From NCBI GenBank assembly GCA_019418625.1, contig DYBL01000106.1, positions 1 to 24,276 of the forward strand: a DNA stretch of 24,276 nucleotides, given 5' to 3'. The notes below the pieces were generated by a model. The model had not been told where the DNA came from. It made no database searches and was given only the letters and a program-made list of their open reading frames with translations. Position 1 is the first letter of the stretch, and each line of letters begins with the position of its first letter. Made by a program: the position numbers and the translations under genes. Below, piece after piece: positions 1-9,199 of this stretch. Source of the DNA: Clostridiales bacterium (GTDB taxonomy: Bacteria; Bacillota; Clostridia; Oscillospirales; Oscillospiraceae).

Positions 1-299
1 AGCTGGAGGCCATGACCTGCGTTTGCTCCGTGGGCCTGGACATGATCGCCGTCCCCGGCGACACGCCCGCCGAGACCATCGCCGCCATCATCGCCGACGA
101 GGCGGCCATCGGCATGGTCAACTGCAAGACCACCGCCGTGCGGCTGATCCCCGCCCCCGGCAAGACGGTGGGCGACACGGTGGAGATCGGGGGCCTCTTC
201 GGCAGCGCCCCGGTCATGCCGGTGCACCCGGAGTCCAGCGCGGACTTCATTGCACGCGGCGGCCGCATCCCGGCCCCCATGCACAGCCTGAAAAACTGA
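1..299 (+). CDS. PFL family protein (UPF0210/DUF711-like), C-terminal fragment
   Basis: Only the last 99 or so codons are in the window; the gene begins to the left, reading in the frame of base 3, and stops with TGA at 297-299. The visible end carries the conserved tail of the UPF0210 family: a GLDMIAVPGDT stretch, GMVNCKTTAVRLIP, and the closing FIARGGRIPAPMHSLKN. The family was named for resemblance to pyruvate formate-lyase, but no reaction is firmly assigned to it, and the glycyl-radical region is not visible here. In Firmicutes it usually follows a small ACT-domain gene, which would lie outside this window. A hairpin terminator follows 12 bases after the stop. I am confident of the family and have no basis to name a substrate. 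Confidence 0.85.
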   Translation, partial: LEAMTCVCSVGLDMIAVPGDTPAETIAAIIADEAAIGMVNCKTTAVRLIPAPGKTVGDTVEIGGLFGSAPVMPVHPESSADFIARGGRIPAPMHSLKN

Positions 300-311
300 A
301 TGCCTGCTGAA

Positions 312-341
312 AAAACGGCGTGACGAAAGTCACGCCGTTTT
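312..341. terminator. Bidirectional intrinsic terminator
   Basis: A perfect 13-bp stem (312-324 with 329-341) closes a GAAA tetraloop. The ends are A-rich on the left and T-rich on the right, so it can act on the plus strand for the UPF0210 gene and, with six Ts, as a back-up on the minus strand. Confidence 0.85.
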
Positions 342-349
342 CTGTTGGA

Positions 350-392
350 CAAAAAGACCGCCGGACGGCACGCTTACGGGCAGTCCGGCGGT
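350..392 (-). terminator. Intrinsic terminator of the queH transcript
   Basis: A 10-bp GC-rich stem (357-366 with 383-392) encloses a 16-nt loop. Read on the minus strand it is followed by a run of Ts (355-351). It lies 27 bases beyond the stop of the small membrane peptide, as expected for the end of the queH transcript. Confidence 0.75.
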
Positions 393-418
393 TTGGCAGC
401 CTTTTTGTAAAGATGTGT

Positions 419-544
419 TTATCCGCAGATGGCGCGGAAGAGCAGGGGGATCAGCAAAACAAGCCCTGCGCCCGCAGCGGCGGTGCATACCACTTTCCGA
501 AAATCCCGCTGCTGTGCGGGAGACATGGCGTAAAACCACTTCAT
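419..544 (-). CDS. 41-aa single-pass membrane peptide downstream of queH
   Basis: A short open frame of 42 codons begins with ATG at 544-542 and ends with TAA at 421-419. An AGGAGG-type ribosome-binding site sits at a good distance upstream of the ATG, which is the main reason to believe it is translated. The product starts with a hydrophilic stretch rich in charged residues (MKWFYAMSPAQQRDFRK) and continues into one hydrophobic helix (about residues 18-38, Ala/Gly/Leu/Ile-rich). It therefore looks like a small inner-membrane peptide with a cytoplasmic N-terminus. It starts 22 bases after queH and lies before that transcript's terminator. I recognise no family and assign no function; a link with queuosine synthesis is only positional. 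Confidence 0.6.
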   Translation of the reverse strand: MKWFYAMSPAQQRDFRKVVCTAAAGAGLVLLIPLLFRAICG

Positions 545-566
545 ATGGATGACCTCCTGAAAAAGC

Positions 567-1136
567 TCACATCTGCCCGGCAAAGCGGGCCTTGTCCCGG
601 TCGATCTTCTTCTGATAGCGGTCCTGCTCGGAAAAGACGCAGCCGCAGTACTTCTGCATATAAAAACCCAGCTCCCGGGCACGCTGGTTGCCCTCCCGGA
701 AATTGGGGCGGAAATCCCGATAGAGGAACGTGACGCCGTACCGCTCCGCAGCGGCCTGGGCGGCTGCGGCAATGGCCTCGTGGTTTTGGTAGGTGCTGGC
801 AAGCAAGGTGGAGGTGAAGGCGGCAAAGCCGTGCTCAGCGGCATAGCGGGCCGTCTCCTCCAGCCGGTGGCCGTAGCAGTAGCCGCAGCGGTGGTCGATA
901 TCGGAGGCCACATGCTCCACGAATTCCCGCAGGCCGTAGTCCTCCTGGACCCGTACCTCCATGCCGATGGTGGGAGCATAGGTAAGCAGACAGTCCCGAC
1001 GGGCCTCGTATTCTTTCCAGGGGTGGATATTGGGGTTATACCAGAACGCCACCGGCTCGATGCCCACGGCGCGCAATGGCTCGATGCAGCTGAGCGAGCA
1101 GGGGGCGCAGCAGCAGTGCAGCAGGACCTGATCCAT
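567..1136 (-). CDS. queH: Epoxyqueuosine reductase QueH
   Basis: A 189-aa protein of the DUF208/QueH family, which reduces epoxyqueuosine to queuosine in tRNA anticodons. It is the non-orthologous replacement of the cobalamin-dependent QueG. All family cysteines are visible: the HCCCAPC motif near the N-terminus (C8-C10, C13), CGYC (C84, C87) and KYCGC near the C-terminus (C164, C166). These are thought to hold an iron-sulfur cluster and an additional iron site. The SxYxN-like segment at about residues 112-118 (ASTYQNH) also fits. The length is typical for the family. The ATG at 1136 is preceded by a GGGAGG-like ribosome-binding site. The small membrane peptide follows on the same transcript. 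No other queuosine genes are in the window. Confidence 0.93.
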   Translation of the reverse strand: MDQVLLHCCCAPCSLSCIEPLRAVGIEPVAFWYNPNIHPWKEYEARRDCLLTYAPTIGMEVRVQEDYGLREFVEHVASDIDHRCGYCYGHRLEETARYAAEHGFAAFTSTLLASTYQNHEAIAAAAQAAAERYGVTFLYRDFRPNFREGNQRARELGFYMQKYCGCVFSEQDRYQKKIDRDKARFAGQM

Positions 1137-1176
1137 GGATGTTCCTCCCGTTCCTTGGGTGAAATAGATACAAATC

Positions 1177-1185
1177 AGTATATCA
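1177..1185 (-). promoter_or_regulatory. Extended -10 promoter for queH
   Basis: Read on the minus strand this is TGATATACT, a TGn extension joined to a TATACT -10 box, 41-49 bases upstream of the queH start. No good -35 box is present at the usual distance; the upstream stretch is T-rich, which is tolerated by extended -10 promoters. Confidence 0.5.
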
Positions 1186-1262
1186 CAGCGAAGAAAAAAG
1201 GGGAAGAAAAAAGATAAACGATTTCTTAACGATTTTTTTACACACTTGCCGCAATTTGTCAA

Positions 1263-1291
1263 TTGCACATTCCGTGGAAAAAGAGTACAAT
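1263..1291 (+). promoter_or_regulatory. Sigma-A promoter for the activase operon
   Basis: TTGCAC (1263-1268) and TACAAT (1286-1291) are separated by exactly 17 bases. Transcription would begin near 1298, leaving a leader of about 70 nt before the TTG start at 1368. It is divergent from the queH promoter in the AT-rich part of the 231-bp intergenic region. Confidence 0.65.
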
Positions 1292-1367
1292 ACACAACTA
1301 ATGTGGTATCTTGTGGCTTGCCGGTCCATATGGGCTGTGTAAGCGGTTCCCAAAGGAGGAAAACAGA

Positions 1368-4295
1368 TTGAAAGTCGGCCTTGATGTAGGCTCCACCACC
1401 ATTAAGTGTGTGGTTTTGGACGATGCGGACCGCATCGTGTACAGTACATATGAGCGGCATTTCAGCCATATCCTGGAAAAGTCCGAGGAGCTTTTGCGCC
1501 GGGTGGCGGAGCAGTATGTGCCCGGCGGCAGCGCCCAGCTGGCCATTTCCGGCTCTGCCGGCATGGGAATGGCGGACAGCGTGGGCGTTCCCTTTGTGCA
1601 GGAGGTGTTTGCCACCCGTGTGGCGGCGGGGCGTCTGGCACCCGGCACCGATGTGATCATCGAGCTGGGCGGTGAGGATGCCAAGATATTGTTTTTGACC
1701 GGCGGCACGGAGGTGCGTATGAACGGCTCCTGCGCCGGCGGCACCGGTGCGTTCATTGACCAGATGGCCACCCTTTTGAAAATGACCGCCGACGAGATGG
1801 ACGCGGCGGCCGCGCAGGCGGAAAAGACCTATACCATCGCCTCCCGCTGCGGCGTGTTCGCCAAGAGCGACGTACAGCCCCTTATCAACCAGGGCGCCCG
1901 GGCAGAGGATATCGCCGCCAGTATCTATCAGGCGGTGGTGAACCAGACCATCGCGGGTTTGGCCCAGGGCCGTCCCATTACCGGCAATGTGCTGTATCTG
2001 GGCGGACCGCTGACCTTCTCCCGCTGCCTGCGCCGCAGCTTTGACAAGACCCTGGGCGTCCAGGGCACCTGCCCGGACAACAGCCTGCTGTTCGTGGCGC
2101 TGGGCGCGGCTTTCTATGCGGACCAGACCTTCTCTTTGGAGGAGGTGGCAGAGGAGCTCAAGACCCGGGGCGCTTCCGAGACCTACCGGTCTCAGCCGCC
2201 GCTTTTTGAGAGCAAGGAGGAATATGAGGCATTCCGGGCCCGGCACGCCAAGGCGGCGGTGCCCCGGGTGCCCTTTACGGCGGACTACGCCGCTCCCGTG
2301 CACATCGGCATCGACTCCGGCTCCACCACCGTGAAGCTGGTGGTCATCGACCAGGACGCCCGACTGCTGTTTACGGATTACCGGCCCAACCTGGGCAATC
2401 CGGTGCCGCTGATCCGGGAGGTGCTCACCAAGCTCTACGAAGAGCATCCGGCTTTGCATGTGGCCTCCGTGACCACCACCGGCTATGGTGAGGACCTGGC
2501 CAAGTCCGCCTTCCATGCCGATTACGGCGTGGTGGAGACGGTGGCCCACTTCACCGCCGCCCGGCACTTTTTGCCCAATGTGGACTTCATCATCGACATC
2601 GGCGGCCAGGATATGAAGTGCTTCAAGATCGACCAGGGCGCCATCAGCAATATCTTCCTCAACGAGGCGTGCTCCTCCGGCTGCGGAAGCTTTCTGCAGA
2701 CCTTTGCCCAGGCACTGGGCTACGACGTGAAGGAATTTGCCAAGCTGGGCCTCTTTGCCGACCGTCCCGTGGACCTGGGCAGCCGGTGCACGGTGTTTAT
2801 GAACTCCTCTGTCAAGCAGGCCCAGAAGGACGGCGCCACCATCGAAAATATCTCCGCGGGCCTTTCCATCTCCGTGGTGAAAAACGCCATCTACAAGGTC
2901 ATCCGCGCCGCCTCCCCGGAGGAGCTGGGCCGCAACATCGTGGTCCAGGGCGGCACGTTCTACAACGAGGCCGTACTGCGGGCCTTTGAAAAGGAGATGG
3001 GCGTGGAGGTCATCCGGCCCGATATCGCCGGACTCATGGGCGCTTACGGCGCGGCTCTTTACGGCCGGGGCAAGGCAGGCAGCGGCGCGGTGAGCACGCT
3101 GCTGAGCCGGCAGGAACTGAGAGACTTCCGCCAGGAGACCCGCAACGAGGTGTGCGGCCGCTGCGGCAACAACTGCCAGCTGACCATCAGCACCTTTGCC
3201 GACGGCGGCACCTACATCAGCGGCAACCGCTGCGACCGGCCCGTCACCGGCAAGGCGGACTCCGGCGAGCGCAACCTCTATGCCTACAAGCGCAAGCTGA
3301 TTTTGGGCTACAAGCCCGTTCCCGGCAAGCGGGGCAAGATCGGAATCCCCCTGTGCCTGAACATGTGGGAGCTGCTGCCCTTCTGGCACACGTTCTTCAC
3401 CAAGCTGGGCTTTGCGGTGTACCACAGCCCTCTGTCCAGCCGGGACCTCTACCTCAAGGGCCAGGGCACCATCCCCAGTGATACGGCGTGCTTCCCGGCC
3501 AAGCTGGCCCACGGCCATATCCATTTCCTCTCCAAGCTTGGGCTGGACGCCATCTTCTACCCCTGCATGACCTACAACCTGGATGAGGGCCTGGGCGACA
3601 ACCACTATAACTGCCCGGTGGTGGCCTATTACCCGGAGGTCATCGCCGGCAACTGCCCGGAGATCAAGGACACCAAGTTCATCTACGACTACGTGGGACT
3701 GCACCGCCCCAAGGACTTCACCAAGAAGATCCACGAGGCCCTGCGCCGTTACTTCCCGGATATCACCCGCGGTGAGGTGCGGGAGGCGGCGGACGCGGCC
3801 TATGCCGAGTACGCCCACCACATGTCCCTCATCCGCAAGGAGGGCGAGCGGGTCATGGACCAGGCCCGGGCCGAGGGCCGGCGGATCATCGTGCTGGCGG
3901 GCCGACCCTACCATGTGGACCCGGAGGTGAACCACGGCATCGATACCCTCATCACCCAGTTCGGCGCCGCCGTGGTGACGGAGGACTCCATCTCCAACCG
4001 TGTGGAGAAGTTCCCCACCACCGTGCTCAACCAGTGGACCTATCACGCCCGGCTGTACGCGGCGGCCAAATACTGCTGCGAGCACCATGACATGGACCTG
4101 GTGCAGCTGGTGAGCTTCGGCTGCGGCGTGGACGCCATCACCTCCGACGAGACCAGGGAGATCCTGCTTGCGGGCGGCAAGCTCTATACCCAGCTGAAAA
4201 TCGACGAGATCACCAATCTGGGCGCGGTGCGCATCCGCCTGCGGAGCCTGTTTGCCGCCCTGGATGAACAAGACGAGGCAAGAAAGGAGCGGTAA
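1368..4295 (+). CDS. Tandem HgdC/BadF-type acyl-CoA dehydratase activase with COG3580-like domain
   Basis: A 975-aa protein. Two BadF/BadG/BcrA/HgdC-type ATPase domains lie at about residues 1-260 and 312-575; each opens with a phosphate-binding D-x-G-S-T-T motif (DVGSTTIK, DSGSTTVK). Each has two cysteines 39 residues apart (C122/C161 and C435/C474), the spacing of the cluster ligands in HgdC, where a dimer holds one [4Fe-4S]. A duplicated pair in one chain could form an intramolecular dimer. Residues from about 590 form a COG3580 (DUF2229)-like region with a Cys cluster (C596, C599, C603). The start is TTG at 1368, with AAAGGAGG 8 bases upstream; no ATG fits. HgdC-type activators use ATP to inject a low-potential electron into a dehydratase. 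The role and substrate of this large subfamily are unknown. In many Clostridia this protein is fused to the next gene's product. Confidence 0.88.
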   Translation: MKVGLDVGSTTIKCVVLDDADRIVYSTYERHFSHILEKSEELLRRVAEQYVPGGSAQLAISGSAGMGMADSVGVPFVQEVFATRVAAGRLAPGTDVIIELGGEDAKILFLTGGTEVRMNGSCAGGTGAFIDQMATLLKMTADEMDAAAAQAEKTYTIASRCGVFAKSDVQPLINQGARAEDIAASIYQAVVNQTIAGLAQGRPITGNVLYLGGPLTFSRCLRRSFDKTLGVQGTCPDNSLLFVALGAAFYADQTFSLEEVAEELKTRGASETYRSQPPLFESKEEYEAFRARHAKAAVPRVPFTADYAAPVHIGIDSGSTTVKLVVIDQDARLLFTDYRPNLGNPVPLIREVLTKLYEEHPALHVASVTTTGYGEDLAKSAFHADYGVVETVAHFTAARHFLPNVDFIIDIGGQDMKCFKIDQGAISNIFLNEACSSGCGSFLQTFAQALGYDVKEFAKLGLFADRPVDLGSRCTVFMNSSVKQAQKDGATIENISAGLSISVVKNAIYKVIRAASPEELGRNIVVQGGTFYNEAVLRAFEKEMGVEVIRPDIAGLMGAYGAALYGRGKAGSGAVSTLLSRQELRDFRQETRNEVCGRCGNNCQLTISTFADGGTYISGNRCDRPVTGKADSGERNLYAYKRKLILGYKPVPGKRGKIGIPLCLNMWELLPFWHTFFTKLGFAVYHSPLSSRDLYLKGQGTIPSDTACFPAKLAHGHIHFLSKLGLDAIFYPCMTYNLDEGLGDNHYNCPVVAYYPEVIAGNCPEIKDTKFIYDYVGLHRPKDFTKKIHEALRRYFPDITRGEVREAADAAYAEYAHHMSLIRKEGERVMDQARAEGRRIIVLAGRPYHVDPEVNHGIDTLITQFGAAVVTEDSISNRVEKFPTTVLNQWTYHARLYAAAKYCCEHHDMDLVQLVSFGCGVDAITSDETREILLAGGKLYTQLKIDEITNLGAVRIRLRSLFAALDEQDEARKER

Positions 4296-4296
4296 T

Positions 4297-5613
<1,317 letters not shown>

Positions 5614-5641
5614 ACCCCGGCGAAAACTGGAAAACCCGTAT

Positions 5642-5678
5642 GGACAGGCGGCGCAAAAGGCCGCCTGTCCTCTTTTTT
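5642..5678 (+). terminator. Intrinsic terminator of the activase operon
   Basis: A perfect 11-bp stem (5642-5652 with 5660-5670), a 7-nt loop and TCTTTTTT directly after it, 28 bases after the stop of the COG3581-like gene. Confidence 0.92.
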
Positions 5679-5691
5679 CGAGGGAAATCAT

Positions 5692-5721
5692 TTGACGAAC
5701 GGCGCAATATGGTAGTATAAT
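5692..5721 (+). promoter_or_regulatory. Sigma-A promoter for the methyltransferase-ecf-truA run
   Basis: TTGACG (5692-5697) and a perfect TATAAT (5716-5721) are 18 bases apart, directly after the preceding terminator. Transcription would start near 5728, so the ATG at 5735 would have almost no leader while the ATG at 5756 has its own ribosome-binding site. This is the only strong promoter I see before 14466. Confidence 0.8.
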
Positions 5722-5755
5722 AACATGATTTACTATGTACACGGAGGAGCAGCTT

Positions 5756-6619
5756 ATGTGGATCGCGGACAAGTGGCAGGACTATGAGCTTCTGGACTGC
5801 GGCGGGGGAGAGAAGCTGGAGCGCTGGGACAAGCAGTATCTGGTGCGGCCCGACCCCCAGGCGATTTGGGACACGCCCCGGAAAAACCCCGCCTGGAAGC
5901 GGGCGGACGGACGGTATCTGCGCAGCCAGACCGGCGGCGGACATTGGGAGAAAAAGTCCCTGCCGGAGAGCTGGAAGATCCGTTACGGGGAGCTGACGTT
6001 CCAGGTCAAGCCCATGAACTTCAAGCATACGGGCCTTTTCCCCGAGCAGGCGGTCAACTGGGATTTCGTCATGGACAAGATCCGCTCCGCTGGCCGGCCC
6101 ATCCGGGTACTGAATCTCTTTGCCTATACGGGCGGCGCCACGGTGGCCTGCGCCAAGGCGGGGGCCAGTGTGTGCCATGTGGACGCGGCCAAGGGCATGG
6201 TGGCCTGGGCCAAGGACAATGCCCGCCTTTCCGGCCTGGAGGACGCGCCCATCCGCTGGATCGTGGATGACTGCGCCAAATTCGTGGAGCGGGAGATCCG
6301 CCGGGGCAAGACCTACGACGCCATCATCATGGACCCGCCCAGCTACGGCCGTGGCCCCGGCGGCGAGGTGTGGAAGCTGGAGGAGAGCCTGTATCCCTTT
6401 GTGAAGCTGTGCACGGGCGTGCTGTCGGATAAGCCGCTGTTCGTGCTGATCAACTCCTACACCACGGGCCTGGCCCCCTCGGTGCTGGGGTATCTCCTGC
6501 ACACGCTGGTGGCGGAGAAATATGGCGGCAAGTGCACCTGGGACGAGCTGGGCCTTCCCGTAACGGAGACGGGCCTGGCATTGCCCTGCGGCGCTACGGG
6601 CCGCTGGTTTTCGGAGTGA
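5756..6619 (+). CDS. RlmI/RlmK-like class I SAM-dependent methyltransferase
   Basis: A 287-aa protein of the COG1092 group (RlmI/RlmK-like rRNA cytosine/guanine methyltransferases). The SAM-binding motif I is NLFAYTGGAT (from N120), followed by an acidic motif II region (VDAAKGMVAWAKDN). Motif IV is DPPSYGRG (D193-P-P-S), the substrate-binding loop of N- and C5-type nucleic-acid methyltransferases. The N-terminal PUA domain of RlmI is absent; about 90 residues of a different N-terminal region replace it. I chose ATG 5756 because GGAGG (5743-5747) precedes it at 8 bases, while ATG 5735 has no ribosome-binding site and lies close to the predicted transcript start. A 23S rRNA target is likely, but the base cannot be told from sequence. 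It is followed 10 bases later by ecfA1. Confidence 0.85.
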   Translation: MWIADKWQDYELLDCGGGEKLERWDKQYLVRPDPQAIWDTPRKNPAWKRADGRYLRSQTGGGHWEKKSLPESWKIRYGELTFQVKPMNFKHTGLFPEQAVNWDFVMDKIRSAGRPIRVLNLFAYTGGATVACAKAGASVCHVDAAKGMVAWAKDNARLSGLEDAPIRWIVDDCAKFVEREIRRGKTYDAIIMDPPSYGRGPGGEVWKLEESLYPFVKLCTGVLSDKPLFVLINSYTTGLAPSVLGYLLHTLVAEKYGGKCTWDELGLPVTETGLALPCGATGRWFSE

Positions 6620-6629
6620 CAGATAGACC

Positions 6630-7481
6630 ATGGAAACGATCATCCAAACAGAAAACGTACAATTCGCCTATCCGGCGGAGGAGGGGAAAACGGCCCCTCT
6701 GGCGCTGGGCGGCGTGACGCTGGCCATCCAGCGGGGCAGCTTTGTGGTGGTGCTGGGACACAACGGCTCCGGCAAGTCCACCCTGGCCAAGACCTTTAAC
6801 GGCGTGCTGCTGCCCTGCGGCGGCCAGGTGCTGGTAGAGGGAATGGACACCCGGGACGAGGCAAAGCTCCTGGCCATCCGGCAGCGGGTGGGCATGGTGT
6901 TCCAGAACCCGGACAACCAGATCGTGGCCAACGTGGTGGAAGAGGACGTGGCCTTTGCTCCGGAGAACCTGGGCGTTCCCACGGAGGAGATCCGGCGCCG
7001 GGTGGACGATGCCCTGGCCGCCGTGGGCATGCGCGAGTTCGTGCGCCACGCGCCCCACCTGCTCTCCGGCGGACAAAAGCAGCGCATCGCCATCGCCGGC
7101 GTGCTGGCCATGGAGCCGGCGTGCATCGTGCTGGACGAGGCCACCGCCATGCTGGACCCGGTGGGTCGGCGGGAGGTGCTCTCTACCGTCCACCGGCTCA
7201 ACCGGGAAAAGGGCATCACCGTGGTGCTCATCACCCACCACATGGACGAGGCCGAAGAGGCGGACCGGGTGGTGGTCATGGACGACGGAAAGGTGGCCAT
7301 GGACGGTACGCCCCGGGAGGTATTTACCCAGGTGGACGCTCTGCGGTCCATGGGGCTGACCGTGCCGGACACGGTGGACCTTTTGGATCGGCTGCGCCGG
7401 GACGGGGTGGACGTGCCCCTGGATGCGCTGACGGTGGAGGAGTGCGCCGACGCCGTTTTTGCGGCCTTGAACAAACAATGA
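6630..7481 (+). CDS. ecfA1: Energy-coupling factor transporter ATPase EcfA1
   Basis: A 283-aa ABC ATPase. Walker A is GHNGSGKST (43-51), the Q-loop is Q92 in FQNPDNQIV, the signature is LSGGQKQR and Walker B is IVLDEATAMLDP, followed by an H-loop in ITHHMDEA. The FQNPDNQ... EEDVAFAPENLGVP stretch is diagnostic for EcfA1-type subunits as opposed to generic ABC ATPases. With EcfA2 and EcfT it makes the shared module that powers substrate-specific S components for vitamins and metals. No S component is in the window, as usual for group II ECF systems, where they are scattered over the genome. It ends in an ATGA overlap with ecfA2. The start codon has a modest GGAG upstream. Confidence 0.95.
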   Translation: METIIQTENVQFAYPAEEGKTAPLALGGVTLAIQRGSFVVVLGHNGSGKSTLAKTFNGVLLPCGGQVLVEGMDTRDEAKLLAIRQRVGMVFQNPDNQIVANVVEEDVAFAPENLGVPTEEIRRRVDDALAAVGMREFVRHAPHLLSGGQKQRIAIAGVLAMEPACIVLDEATAMLDPVGRREVLSTVHRLNREKGITVVLITHHMDEAEEADRVVVMDDGKVAMDGTPREVFTQVDALRSMGLTVPDTVDLLDRLRRDGVDVPLDALTVEECADAVFAALNKQ

Positions 7482-8368
7482 CGGAAAGGGACGGACAAGG
7501 ATTGGAACCGATTCTTAGTATCAAACACCTGACCCATACCTATGGGATCGGCACGCCTTTTTGCCGCAGCGCGGTGGAGGATGTGTCCTTTGACGTGATG
7601 GACGGGGAGTTCCTGGGCGTCATCGGCCACACCGGCTCCGGCAAGTCCACGCTCATCCAGCACCTGAACGGACTGCTGCGGCCCACCTCCGGCCAGATTT
7701 TGCTGGGGGGCCGGGATATCTGGGCGGAGCCCAAGAAGATCCGGGACGTGCGGTTCCAGGTGGGGCTGGTGTTTCAGTATCCGGAGTACCAGCTCTTTGA
7801 GGAGACCGTGTATAAGGACATCGCCTTCGGCCCGGCCAATATGGGAAAGACCGGGGCGGAGCTGGATCGCTGCGTGCGGGAGAGTGCGAAGCTGGTGGGC
7901 ATCCGGGATGACCAGCTGAAAAAATCCCCTTTTGAACTCTCCGGAGGACAGAAGCGCCGGGTGGCCCTGGCCGGAGTGATCGCCATGGAGCCCAAGGTGC
8001 TGGTGCTGGACGAGCCCACTGCCGGACTGGACCCGGCGGGCCGGGAAAATCTGATGGCCAACATCCGGGACTATCACCGCAACAAGCATACCACGGTGGT
8101 GCTGGTGAGTCACAGCATGGACGAGATCGCCCGGAACGTGGACCGCATCGTGGTGCTCAAGAGCGCCCATGTACTCATGAGCGGCACCCCTCGGGAGGTA
8201 TTTGCCCGGGGTGACGAGCTGCTTTCCGCCGGACTGGACGTGCCGGAGGTGACCCGGGTGGCCATGGCGCTCCGGCGCCGGGGGCTGCCCATCGACCCGG
8301 CCGTGTATACGGTGGAGGAGCTGGAGCGCGCGCTGTTGGCGGCGCGGAAAGGCGGTGGCGCATGCTGA
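7478..8368 (+). CDS. ecfA2: Energy-coupling factor transporter ATPase EcfA2
   Basis: A 296-aa ABC ATPase, the partner of EcfA1. Walker A is GHTGSGKST, the Q-loop is in FQYPEYQLFEETVYKDIAFG (the typical EcfA2 wording), the signature is LSGGQKRR and Walker B is LVLDEPTAGLDP, followed by VSHSMDEIA. The start ATG (7478) overlaps the ecfA1 stop as ATGA and has no strong ribosome-binding site, which suggests translational coupling. A TTG at 7504 is an alternative start but lies too close to its AAGGA. The C-terminal 60 residues beyond the ATPase core are as usual for EcfA proteins. Its end overlaps ecfT by 7 bases. Confidence 0.95.
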   Translation: MTERDGQGLEPILSIKHLTHTYGIGTPFCRSAVEDVSFDVMDGEFLGVIGHTGSGKSTLIQHLNGLLRPTSGQILLGGRDIWAEPKKIRDVRFQVGLVFQYPEYQLFEETVYKDIAFGPANMGKTGAELDRCVRESAKLVGIRDDQLKKSPFELSGGQKRRVALAGVIAMEPKVLVLDEPTAGLDPAGRENLMANIRDYHRNKHTTVVLVSHSMDEIARNVDRIVVLKSAHVLMSGTPREVFARGDELLSAGLDVPEVTRVAMALRRRGLPIDPAVYTVEELERALLAARKGGGAC

Positions 8369-9168
8369 AGGATATCACGCTGGGACAGTATTTCCCCGGC
8401 GATACGGTGGCCCACCGGCTGGACCCCCGCACGAAGATCTTGCTGGTGGTGCTGTATATCACGGCGCTGTTCTGCGCCAAGGGCGTGGTGACCTACGCCA
8501 TCATGTCGGCGGTGCTGGCGGTGTGCGTGCGCATTTCCAAGGTGGGACTGCGCTCGCTGGTGCGGGGTCTCAAGCCCGTGCTGTTCATTATCGTTTTCAC
8601 CGGCCTTTTGAATCTGCTTTTCACACCGGGAGACCACTATCTGGTGGAGTGGGGCTTCCTGCGTATCTCCGATACGGGCGTGCGCAACGCGGTGTTCATG
8701 GTCATCCGCATCATGCTGCTCATTATGGGCACGTTCCTTTTGACCTATACCACCAGCCCCATCCGTCTGACGGATGCGCTGGAACAGCTCATGGGCGGAC
8801 TCAAGCGGTTCCATGTGCCGGTGCACGAGCTTTCTATGATGATGTCCATTGCCCTGCGGTTCATTCCCACCCTCATTGAAGAGACGGACAAGATCATGTC
8901 TGCCCAGAAGGCCCGCGGCGCGGACTTTGAAAGCGGCGGCCTGGTGCAGAAGGCAAAGGCTCTGGTGCCCATTCTGGTGCCGCTGTTCATCAGCGCCTTC
9001 CGCCGTGCCGACGAGCTGGCCACGGCCATGGAGTGCCGCTGCTACCACGGCGGCGAGGGCCGCACGAAGCTCCAGGTGCTGCGTTATGAGCGCCGGGACT
9101 ACGCGGCGCTGATCCTGGGCGCGGCGGTGTGTGCTTTGGTGATCGTGTTGCGCCAGTTCGGCATTTGA
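8362..9168 (+). CDS. ecfT: Energy-coupling factor transporter transmembrane subunit EcfT
   Basis: A 268-aa membrane protein with five or so hydrophobic segments (about residues 27-60, 68-90, 110-130 and a C-terminal helix at 242-262). The opening GQYFPGDTVAHRLDPRTK is the typical EcfT N-terminus, in which D-P-R-x-K precedes the first helix. The two coupling motifs that contact the ATPases are visible as KARGAD and ECRCYHGG; the second deviates slightly from the more usual EARGYRGG wording but keeps the arginine. It completes the ecfA1-ecfA2-ecfT set and lies just before truA, a gene order shared with many Firmicutes. Confidence 0.95.
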   Translation: MLKDITLGQYFPGDTVAHRLDPRTKILLVVLYITALFCAKGVVTYAIMSAVLAVCVRISKVGLRSLVRGLKPVLFIIVFTGLLNLLFTPGDHYLVEWGFLRISDTGVRNAVFMVIRIMLLIMGTFLLTYTTSPIRLTDALEQLMGGLKRFHVPVHELSMMMSIALRFIPTLIEETDKIMSAQKARGADFESGGLVQKAKALVPILVPLFISAFRRADELATAMECRCYHGGEGRTKLQVLRYERRDYAALILGAAVCALVIVLRQFGI

Positions 9169-9199
9169 CCGCTGCGGCGGAGAGAAAAGGAGCGTCCTC

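Noticed and set aside
1301..1342. Possible 13-codon leader peptide before the activase gene
   Set aside because: It has an ATG and stop but no ribosome-binding site, and would begin only a few bases after the predicted transcript start.
567..4271. A 1234-codon minus-strand open frame running from queH through the antisense of the activase gene
   Set aside because: Only its end (567-1136) is the real queH. The rest is the mirror frame of a GC-rich gene, with no family resemblance and a His/Gly/Val-rich composition typical of antisense frames.
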